This document shows, in pieces, positions 26,301 to 38,300 of a stretch of 64,000 nucleotides of DNA (the stretch's first letter is position 1; each line of letters starts with the position of its first letter). The notes below the pieces were generated by a model, which saw nothing but the letters and a program-made list of their open reading frames with translations, was not told where the DNA came from and made no database searches. The DNA is taken from assembly GCA_037074705.1 (NCBI GenBank), contig CM073592.1:28554629-28618628 (forward strand). Direction: 5' to 3'. This DNA is from Zhengitettix transpicula. Lineage: Eukaryota; Arthropoda; Insecta; Orthoptera; Tetrigidae. The translations under genes and the position numbers were made by a program.

Positions 26301-29300
26301 CTGTAATCTGTGGACAAATCCTTCGTTATTAAGTAAGAAATTCGAGTTACCATAACGAACGACTGATCTGTAAGCAGCTGAGTAAACGAAAGCGAAAATT
26401 AGATCATCTCTTGTCTTTCAGTCAACGACAAAATAATATTCTCGTCACCGTCAGTCGCTTTTAATAAAATGACTGAAATAAACTAATTTAAAATCTGTGG
26501 CAGCACGTGTTTTGGAAACACACTGTCAAATGGAAAATTTCGTCGGTATCGAACAAACCCACGCCCAGTGCCAAGAATTACGCCAAACTATTCGCGTCTC
26601 GGCTAAACGTGCCACGAAGACAAATACTAGAAAATAAGCTCTTTGAAAGTTTGAAATATTAGACCCGCCTCGTTAGCTTGCTTTAAATGCCGAGAAACAG
26701 TGTCCAAGGTTGTGTGCGCCTCTGTGCTCCTCCCAAGTTTGAAACGGTGTCACTATTTGATTTGTAAGGCAAAGAAAGATACGAAAATCTAATTTCGAAA
26801 ATGATAAAAGTAAAGATATGATATCCGTTTCTAAGAATACTTCACCTCACACGAGTGATGATGAAGACACAGCGATCTTGTACACCTCCTCAATGTTACA
26901 ATTAGTATGTTTTGTTGATACGAGACAAGGGAAAGTGTAGTTGCTCCAAAAGTTGCCAGAAGTGAAAAGGTGAAAGCGGATGGGGTACAATTAAAAAGTT
27001 ACTGATCTCATTTTTCCTTATTAATATGTACATAAAACACTGCTTGGATTTACTAAAGCCAGAAAAGCGTTTAAATTAAAATAAGAGCGGCCTGCAGAGT
27101 TCATGTCGTACCAATGTTGGCGAGTCGGTCTGCTTCCACTGTACTGACAGCCAATTTGTTCCAGTATTGTTAATAATAGATACATCCATTGTCACACGAC
27201 CATTTTAACATTCCAAGGGCTAACCTCCAATTAAACCCAATTTTCACGCCTTCACGGAGGATGACCATCAACTATATAACGAAAATTCCAATTTTAGAGG
27301 AGATATCAGCTAATTGGATTATCCTTCATGACGCGTTGCTCCGGCAGGTTACTGAAGGAACCTTTTATAGTTGGTTGGAACATTGACTCTACCTTCTCAG
27401 CAAGTGATAACCCTGACTCAACTCTGCGTGTCAAAAGTAGAGAAATACTGTTCTCGTAAAAATTTTCTTACTCTGGTACGAACCAAACTAATTGCTTGCG
27501 GTACTTTACGGCCCTACAAATCTGAGTATTTTAAGCTCACCGCACCATCTGCTACAGCTAACCCGGTAAGGTGTGTGTGTGTGTTTACCTCTCAGTCATT
27601 TCGAGAAATATAGAAGTGAAACTTCTTTCCGCACATCGGAAACTTGAGAACAAGCAAGGCCTGCGAGGGCTATTCTCTCGCAGACAGTAAATGCGAGGGA
27701 TATTCTCTCGCAGGTAGAACCTTGTAGGAGAGATACGAATGGGCTACCTTTGGGGATGCCTTTTCCTCTCCGTTTTTGAACTAAGATTCCCACAAGCCGA
27801 GGCACCTCGGCCTGTTCTGAGAGGTGTATGTTCCGGGGTCACAGACCTTGGGCATACGGTAAGAGTTGTTCGCTATTCCCATTGGAATAGTCGGCCAGCT
27901 GCCTCCTAAACTGGTCGAGGCACGGAGAAGGGAATGCTGCGTCCCCACAGCAAACTCCTCTCCCGCTATCGGAAGGGCGTGGGACAAGTACCCAATGCCC
28001 GACCTACCTGATGCAGGTTTTTCTAGGGTTTTCCCTGCATTTCTTTAGGCGAATGCCAGGTAGGATCCTTAAACCATAGCCCGGGGGCCCTAGTTAACCC
28101 TTAGCTACCTTCCTCTACCCTTCCGCATCCCCCCTTTCAAATGCCTTCCTATGCTATTAAAGGGGAGTTGCCCAATGTGGGTTACCCTCATGTAGCCTGT
28201 TGCCCTAAAAAAAAAAAAAAAAAAACCCTGGGCAACATTATTGTGTCCGGATGTTGCTTACACTTTTATAGAGATATATTGAGGAACTGCAAATCAACAC
28301 AACCTTAATAATGTCCGTACACTGAAGTTACGAAGACAGTCTCCGTCCAATAAACGTATAAGAATTTACCTATCCATTAACCATGATTGCTCCAGCAACT
28401 TCATAAATTTACTTATTTCCATAACATTTCAGGGACAACGATCGGGAAAGGGAAGGTGCTGGTGTCCAAAGAAACGAATCAGTTCGCACGGAAAACAGTT
28501 ACCGGCTTCTTGAAGAAAATATGGATCTTCTGGAGAAGCTGAGAAACAATGAAGACATTTGCAGGTACGCTGAGAGTTGCCCTGCGTCAATTTGTGGTTC
28601 AAAACATCCAATTAAAATGTTAAAGTTCTTTTAAGTGTTCAAATCTTTGGTACGTCCGTTCGAAATAAAATGCCCAATTGATTAATCTAAGTGTATCAAA
28701 CGAATTCATTTATGTAACTTTTTTTTTCTTCTGTTATTAGATTTTAGTATCAGAAATGAAAGTATCTATTATAAATTAACAAACTTTTTTTTTTCGTGTA
28801 ACATTTCAGGAAACTGGAAAAAGAGATTGAAGATTTAGAAAGTAAAATGGCGGATGCAGCTCACAGCCGCGAACAGCAATTACGTACGTATCTGCGTCAT
28901 CCCCATTGTTTCAGCCTCGTTTCAGCCAAACGTTTCGACTGGTAGTTTTTATTTCGAAATTCGTTTTGTGCGTCTGACTCATTGCCAATGCCTCGGTTTT
29001 TATGGAGTCTTCACAAACTACCGATTGGCTGTTTGCCTAATGTCTTTTTTTTTATTATCTCTTGTCGCAATTTGCATTTGATTCATACATACTTTCATCA
29101 CGGAGATAAACATTTCTGCTGCTTCATGTTTTACGACAAGAGATGACAACATTTTTTTTTTAATTCGAACTGAGCTTGATGATGAGAAAGGGAACATAAA
29201 AAAAATATCCAAATGCCTTTAAAGCACGTCTCATTTAATAGCAAATAAAATGAATAATCCTTTCATTCGATCTTATATTACATCTTTTTTTTTCATTTAT

Positions 29301-32300
29301 CCAGCGTGCTACGAATTAAGAAATATCAGTTCCAAAACAATCCTTTAGCCTCTTATTATCACAGATAAACCATCGGATATATTTTACAACCATTAACAAT
29401 TTTTTAAAATTCAAAAAGTATTATTAAACATCCTGAAGAAACGTTTGTAACATTATGAAAAACATTTCAGTCAAAAACAACGTGAAGAGGGTAAAAAAAA
29501 TGTAGCCTACGGAAACATTGTTGTGTTATTACTTAAAGATATTTTGATTTATATTTTTTTTCTAAATTCCAAAAAAGAATTAATTGTAGTTAAATTGTTA
29601 TTGATAAAAACAGATAGAAAAATAAAAGATTACAATTAAACTTCATGGCGAAAATGTCGAAGTAATGTGCAGCCGCAAGCTGGCGGCAGTTTTGGTTCCT
29701 GTGTTACTTATATAAATTCTATAGATTCGTGGAAAGTAATGCAAGCACTAAAAAACAAATGTAAAAGTGCCGCATAAAGAAAACAATGCGGCGAAGAAAG
29801 AGGACACGGTAGATGAGCAAAATACGATAAAAGAAGGAGACTGATAAAAGAAAAGAAAGCGAATACAGAAGCAAATAAATCCACAAAATAGTAAATATAT
29901 TTAAGGATAATGGGGTCCGAGAATATAAATTTTCCACGAGATAAAATGAGAACTACAGGTAATATAAAATACCGTTACGAAAATTAAAGGATGTCGTATA
30001 CGAGATACAATGGCAAAATTGTAATTGTAGGGTACACTGGCACAAATATAAGAAACAGAAGATATGGTCATTAAAGTGACTGCATTATGTCTACGAGCAA
30101 GAAAAGAAAAATTGCATTAGTTTCAGTGAAAATGGCAGTTACAAAAAATAAAAATCATGGAAGGTATTCATTTTTTTTAGGGCAATAGGCTACAAGAGGG
30201 TAATCCACTTAGGGCAACTCCCCTTTAATAGCATAGGAAGGGATTTGAAAGGGGGGATGCGGAAGGGTAGAGGAAGGTAGCCAAGGGTTAACTAGGGCCC
30301 GTGGCTATATTTTAAGGATCCTACCCGGCATTCGCCTAAAGGAATGCAGGGAAAACCTTAGAAAAACCTGCATCGGGTAGGTCGGGCATTGGGTACTTGT
30401 CCCACGCCCTTCCGATAGCGGTAGAGGAGTTTGCTGTGGGGACGCAGCTTACCCCTCGCCATGCCTTGGCCTGTTTAGGAGGCAGCTGGCCGACTATTCC
30501 AATAGGAATAGCGGACAACTCTTGCCGTATGCCCAAGGTCTGCGACCCCGGAACATACACCTCTCAAAACAGACCGAGGTGCCTCGGCATGTGGGAACCT
30601 TAGTTCAAAAAAACCAGAGAGATGTGAGAGCATCCCCAAAGGTAGCCCCCGCCAGAGCTCTCTGGGAAGGTTCACCTGCGAGAAATCCTCTCGCAGGCTT
30701 CCTTTCCCCATGGAAGGTATTCAGTTTAGATAAAAATATATATAAAGTACTAAATAGCAAACAAGAAACGGGAGATATCGGTGAATATTACGACAATATG
30801 GTACAGGAATTTTTTTTAAAAAAATAACAGGCTACATAAGGGCAATCCTCAGGGTGGCAACTCCCCTATTATAGCATAGGAAGGAATTTCAAAGGGGGAG
30901 TGCGGAAGGGTAGAGGAAGGTAGCCAAGGGTTAACTAGGGGCCCCCGGAATGTATTTTAAGGATCCTACCCGGAAATTCACCTAAAAGTGATGCAGGGAA
31001 AACACTAGAAAAATCTGGGCATTTGGTATTTGTCCCACGCCCGTCCGATGGCGGGAGAGGCGTTTGCTGTGGGGACGTAGAATTCCCTTCTCCGTGTCTC
31101 TCAAACAGTTTAGGAGGCAGCTGGCCGGCTGTTCCAATGGGACCTGCGGACTGGTCTCACCGCACACCCAAGGTCTGCGACCCTCAAAATAGGCCGAGGT
31201 GAATATATAGCAATATAAACCCATAGCACTATCAGAAGTAATCGATCATAAGGACTATGCAGTGCGTAGAAATACAATAACGAGGAAGCATGTCACGTGG
31301 ACGATGTAATATTGAGTAGAATAAGTAACCAGATCAATGTAAACACCCAATGTGTATGGTGTGTATTGGTTCTGAAATATGATTGACAAATAATTATGTT
31401 GAATAAGAAAGATAGCCAGTACAGACAAAAAAAGGGGTAATATAAATACCACACAACGTTTCTGGGATCCTTGTTCCTTTCGTCAGGTGCTAAGAAGAGC
31501 CTAGAGAAACACAACTGCACTGGTCAGTTAACAACACTCAAAAGGCTCTTATTAGCACCCGATGAAAGGGACAAGGATCCCAGAAACGTTTTATGGTATT
31601 TATATTACCTTTTTTGTCTGTATTGGCTATCTTTCTTATTCATTATTTTCGATCAGACGTAATTTTTTTCATTTTAAATAATTATGTTGTTATATTGTGC
31701 ATATATTTCTTAAACTATGAATTATAAATTAGCAGATAAATATCAAACAATTGTTTCTAAAGTTCCTGTAGGGCAACGTCCTATAAAGATGAATTAATTT
31801 TATCGCCACCCACTGTAAATGGAGAGGTAAATTGGAGCTATCAGAATATCCACGGTTAATCAGGATGATAATCATTTTTTTTTAATTACACAGATAATCT
31901 TGAGAATGCTGAGGAAGGACGCCAAGTGGCATTGCTTCGTGCCCGGGTTCGGGAACTTGAACGTCGACAGGAGCGTCTGAAGCGTCAAGGGGCTTCTCTG
32001 CAGGCAAGTCCACACTCCCTCGGGAGTGAGAAACCGTGTCTAAACTTTTCTCTCCTCCTCGCCCACCTTCACACTTGCATTCCAATGTCAACAGGACTCC
32101 ATTGCAGCCAGATCTGAGCAGCAGGCTCTCCTCGCCAGCCATTTAGTGGGAAATATGAAGCAGTTACAAGAGAACAACATCGACTGCACTGCTGATCCTA
32201 TCGCTGTGGTTCAAGAGCTTTCATCGCAGCTTCTGGAACTGGTAAGAGAAATCATCTTCCTATCTTAACTGAACACACGAAAAGATTACGTCGTAACGTC

Positions 32301-35300
32301 GCATTTTCCTCGAAATTTATGTTTGATTGCGCTTTTTATCATTTATTGGTCTTAAACACTGTGCCAACCGTTTCCTTGAGACGTTATCATGACAAATTTC
32401 TTATTGTGCAAGAGACACGCGTAAATTCTCACGAGATGCTACGAGCGTGGGCGTCCAAGGCTAGATATAGATATATGGGTACTACAGACTGACCGTTCTG
32501 CTTCTGTCTAAGCGACACTAAAGAATTTATCGACTGGCCTTACAAATGACTTCCGCGTTTTCTGTAAAACTGATGGAACTGTAAGAATAAAGGCAACCAT
32601 GAAAATAGCTTCTGTGCGGAATACGTTTTCCAACTTAAGAGAAACTCGCAAGAACGCTTTTCGTTTGATGTTCAAGAAACGGAATCAATCTACATAAATT
32701 GCTTCATGGCTTTAGATCTTCCGTAACCCGGGTGACGAATTATATTTAACCTTACATCTATTTTCTCCTCTAAATTACTTAATTTGTACTACAAATTAAA
32801 ATCGATCTCAGCTATACATGGTTCTCTTTATTATTTTTCTAAAAATATATTTTACTATTTACAATAATTTTAATTCAAGGATGATGAACTGAGGGCCACT
32901 CGTCCTCTATATGAGAATTATATATTGTGGTTATTAAAAATAAATATGAAATGAACAAAATTTTACGACTTTCGTTGTCGGAGGCGTAAATATAAGAATT
33001 GTGTAGAATAATATGGAGCTATAATGCTTGCTGGCTGTGTGCATTGTCGCGAAGGCATGGCTAGACGCGCGGAACTCCAGTGTGGTTTGGGAGCTCAAAT
33101 GGCATTTCGGAGACGTTCCACACTTGTTTGACACAAACGTGCAATTTTCCTACGAGTAAAGATGGAGCCCTTCAGACATTCGTCAGTAATTGTTTGTATG
33201 TTTTGGTTGTTTCAGTCAGAGAAGCTGGAAGCGGCAGTGAACAGTCGAAGTAGAGGAACTCGAAGGCATCGTCTGGCGAGCGGCCTCACGTGGCTTTCTG
33301 CAGACGGCTTTTCTCTTTCGGTCGATTCCCTCGAAGTAAGCATCTCAAACGCCGGCACCATTCTCGTTAAGAATAATCGACGTCACGTTCTAAACAATTT
33401 AAATGTTCTGCATTTTATCTGCGTCAGTTACAATTATAAAAGAATATTTTATTACCAAAATGCTGATAATCAAACCATCCTAATTTCAAATAATAATTAA
33501 AACAGTATAAAGTTTAATTTTGGGTATTTATATTCCGTTCGCGGAATCTGTGAAGTAGAGCCGCGCAATTCCTCTCGGATAGTGCGTATTTCCTTACAGT
33601 TTAGACGGGAATGTGACATCCTAAGGAACAATATGGATTTGAAATTTCTTGACAATGGTGACGTAACATTATTATTGAGATTATTCCGGTATTCCGTTGT
33701 CTTGGAGTAGAAAAAATGAGAAAGAAAATAGAAAAAGAATGGTTTTTTTAGGGCAAAGGGCTACCTGAGGGTGATCCACATTGGGCAATTCCGCTTTTAT
33801 AGCATAGGAAAGGGATTTGAAAGGGGGGATGCGGAAGGGTAGAGAAAGGTAGCCAAGGGTTAACCAGGGCCCCCGGGCTACGGTTTAAGGATCCTACCCG
33901 GCAATTCGCCTCAAAGTGATGCAGGGAAAACACTAGAAAAACCTGCATCAGGTAGGTCGGGCATTTGGTACTTGTCCCACGCCCTTCCGATGGCGGGAGA
34001 GGGGTTTGCTGTGGGGTTGCAGCTTACCCCTCGCCATGCCTTGGCCAGTTCAGGAGGCTTCCTTCCCGTACGCCCAATTTTTTTTTAGGGCAACAGGCTA
34101 CATGAGAGTAATTCACGTTGGGCAACTACCCTTTAATAGAATAGGAAGGGATTTGAAAGGGGGATGCGGAAGGTAACTAAAACTGTTGCCCTAAAAAAAC
34201 CAAAAAAAACATAATTTTCGTTTATTACAGTCACTCAAACGACTCTTTTACTGTCATTCGTTTTTTGAAATTAATAATAACTTTATTAATGCCTGATTTA
34301 ATATTTAGCTTAATGTGTCAACAATCTCGTGATTTAAGAAGTGGGTTAAAGAAAGAAAATTATAGGCATTCTTTCATCAGGAAGAAAATCTTCAACGACG
34401 TTCAATAATTGGGTAGAAAAAAAGATGGGTATTTATTGAACTTTAAAACAGCGTTTTACTTAAAAAAAGAGCAAGATTGCCAGTATTCATAGGTGTCGTT
34501 TCTCGTTGGTGAAATTATGCTTAGCTTTTTGATATTCCTTTTTGAGTTCCAAGACGTTTGACGAGGCAACAAAGACAAAGTTAAGCGTTGTACAAAATTG
34601 TAAAAAAAAAAAATTATGATCAGCAAAATTCTGTAAAACATTTCACGGTCACTAAGAGTTGTCCTCGGACTCATAAACCCAAAATCATGAAACAGAAGGA
34701 GTCAGTTTTTGAATTCGAACATATTAAAACTTTCTGTACACTCTTTTACGTTTTTAATTAAATAGCTACAACAAGTTAGAGGAAATGTAGTTAATCCACC
34801 TACAAATCAATTTGTAATACTTGTAAATTAAGAAAATTAATTCAAGAACTTTCAAAAAAATGTTTCCAATTCAGTCTGATCGTTTAGAGACGAGGATGGA
34901 AAAATCGCGACCGTATCGGGAAACCTGTACACAAACTCGCCTACAATTTACTACATTACATTGTTCAAGGCATTATTTTAGGACTTTGATGAAGAATGTA
35001 TGTAGCAGGTGCAATGATATAATTAAAAAAGAGATGATACTGTGAATGGATGTCTCGCACCTGACAGGTAGTTGACCCGGGTAGCTCAAGTGCATAGAGC
35101 ACCACGTAGAAAGCTGAGATCCTCGTTTTGATTCCCACTCCGGTCGAGAATTTCCATCCTGATGCTTTAATTTATAAAATAATAAATGAAAATTACCGCT
35201 AAAATACCTACTTTCTTGTTAGAGTTATTATTATTATTCTATACAAAGCGATACCAACTCAATGTTGTCGAGAAGAGAACGATTTATATTTCTTCAAACA

Positions 35301-38300
35301 TTATAAGTAAAGTATAAATTTATTATTAAATATAAAACGTCTTTGTTAAAAGTAGAATAATTAGATATATAAGTAGAAAAATAACAGAATAAATTAGTAC
35401 CACATAAATTTTTTGCAATGTTTGTTTCTTTCGTGAGGTGATTCAAAAAAGAGTCGTAAAGAGCGACACACAGCACAAACTCAAAACCAAAAATGATAAA
35501 GAAACAACTTTTATATTTGTTTTTGAGGGCGTGTCTTCCCTGTCAAACGGTAGCATGTTCGCAAAGTTAATTGTCGAACCCTGAAACACGCAACATCTAC
35601 ATGGACATTTTTCTGTTCCTCTAGAAATCAGAATTGATGATGTGTAGACCAGATCTAGGCGAGCTGCCAGGCCTCTTAACCAGCAAAGTCCTGGAGCTCA
35701 AGAAGGGGTTAAACTTCCTATGTCCATCAGATCAAGGTATAAATAAGAATGTATCACTATTATCTCTTACAATTCCAGTTTAATCATTCTCAATAATAAT
35801 AATAAGAAGAAGAAAAATAGCCAAATACAGACATAACAACTCACAACGTTTCTGGAAACCTTGTACCTCTCTTCAGGTGCTAAGAAAAATAAAAACACAA
35901 GAACCTAGAGCGACACAACTGCACAATTGAGTTCAATTTATGTCTGTATTTGGTTATTTTTATTATTATTATTTTTTAATAATAGACGTAAATTTTTCAT
36001 TCTCAATAATAATATAATATTATGTTAATTATTATCTGTTTGTACGTTTGGTGTAATGACGAACGGCGTACGTTACATCAACTCTTTCTGTAGCAGTTAA
36101 GGTATTTAGATGATCATATTTTTATTTTTCCAGCTGACGAAGATCAGAGAACTGCCGATGTCGCAAAAGCACTTAATCGCCTTGGCTATAGTGCAACTTC
36201 AGAAGCAAGTGTAACTGCTTTGGTGCCAAGAAGAGAAAATGAAGTGGACCACGAAGCAGCGTCATCTACAAACCGCGACAGTTTCTGCTCGGCGGTGTCC
36301 TCCACTTCTTTGGTAGATTCGTCATCAGAAGACTTGAAGAACGACGTCAACGACGAGGCAGTGAATGACGAACGAACGAGAAATTCTACGGAAAGAAGAG
36401 TTAACAATAAACCACTCGTTAAAACTCGTTCGCATGGAAGCACAGATGAAAGTGACAACACGGATGGAGAAGACGAAGTGGACCTAAATTCAAACTGCAT
36501 TCACGAAAAAATAGACAACGTTAACGCGCGTCACATCAACGAAATCGTAAGTGAAGATGTATCGATAAACAATTCCTACGATACGGAAGTTATTTTGCCA
36601 ATTAAATTGTCCAAGTCAGGAGGTCGGTCTAAAAAATTGCTTAAAACGAGACGAATATCTGACACGCACGTCGGGTATAAGAACGTAGACAGCATTGCCT
36701 GTGAGAAGGACAACATTGAATCTGATAATACTGATGACGAAATTGTTGCTGACAACTGGAAAGATGAGTCTGCAAAAGAAATGGGTCATGCACGGAACTC
36801 AAAACATTGCGATATTAACAGTAATATAAGGAAAGGACGAGACGCGTCGAAGTACCAAAAACCTAATGAATTAGAAGAAAAAGCAAGTGATATCGGTTCT
36901 CAGTTCCCAGAAGAGAAAATAATTGGGTCAAAGGTTTTTGACGAGGAATCGCCTGTCGCGAGTACGAACGTCGAGTCTTCTGTAGAATCCGGCTCCACGA
37001 TAGACGGAAACAGTAACGAGTCCATAAATTCTCAATCTAACGTCTTTGTCAAAACAACAAGAAAGATTTTTTCACCAGTTCGTCGAGATAGCAAAGGCAA
37101 AACATCTTCTGTAATTAGTTTCGTTGTCGGAGAAACTGACGGCAATACGCACTCGACGAGCAACCGCTGGCCTCATAGGCAAGAAAATGGAGATAAATAC
37201 AGTTCGGACGGACAAAACATTCCTTCTCCTGGTGCATCCATGAAGACTCCGCCTGCTTGGATGTTACGTAGAAGTCGATCTCAGTCTTCTTCGCCTGCTA
37301 TGATTAGACGAAGGCCGACAATCTCCTCACACGAAGAAACGACGGCTCTAGATTCTTGTTCAGCTGGCCAAAAGGAAAGCGCCGATGACAAGTCATCAAA
37401 AGAAACTCCTTTAAATAAAAAACCTAATTTGTCATTGAAGGAACAAGCTCGAAAGTTAGACAACCCGGAGGATGGAAAAAGTTCAGACCAAACAGCTGAT
37501 AAAAACTGCAGCAGTGATATGCAGTCCTCCCCAGGCTTGCCTCCTTTGTCCCAGTCCCCAAATCCAAATAGACGAGACTTTCTGAAAATGGTTTCCAAAG
37601 AGACGGCGCCAAGCATTCGAATGATGATTGCCAAATATAACCAAAAGTTAGAGCATTCCGTAGGGGGTAGATCTCCCGAAAATGCCGGAGCAAATGCTGG
37701 AGGTTCTGCCTCACCAGTAGCGTGGAGGTCGCCGGTGACTGAGCGCAGAGTTAGAACTCAGATGGAAAAGTACCAGGAAGAAGTGAGGCGAGCCTTGGAG
37801 CAAGGAAGCAGGAAATGCAGAGTTGAAGTGCAGAAGTCCGCGAGCGCAGGATTCATTCCCAATTCTCAAACAAATAAAAATAGTAGGGAAAATTACAGTA
37901 AACCTCCGTCAGTGACAGTTCAGAGAAGCGGAATCCTCAAATCTTCAAGTGCCGGATGTATAAAGCCTGCATTTTCTACTTCTTTCCTTCAGTCAGGCAA
38001 TTCAGAAAGTAGCAGAAAAACGGAGGACGCATTGAAGCCTATTCTACCACCACCAGAGCTTTTCCAAGACGCGCCGAAGACGTCTGCAACCTCCGTTGGC
38101 AACGAATCGAAAGTTCCGAGATTTCCATCTGCGACAACCTCCACTTCCAGTCCATCCTCACCTGAACTGGGAATGAACGCAGCAGAGAAGAGTCCACCTC
38201 TGTCGCGACTCAGAGCACTCAGATTAAAACGCGCAAAAGAAGAGTTTCTGACACGTGGACCAGGAAGTCAGAGCTGGAACAGTGATTCCGGGACACCAGC

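Noticed and set aside
35065..35140. Possible second tRNA gene
   Set aside because: Same reasoning: box-like words but no cloverleaf, followed by a SINE-like tail.
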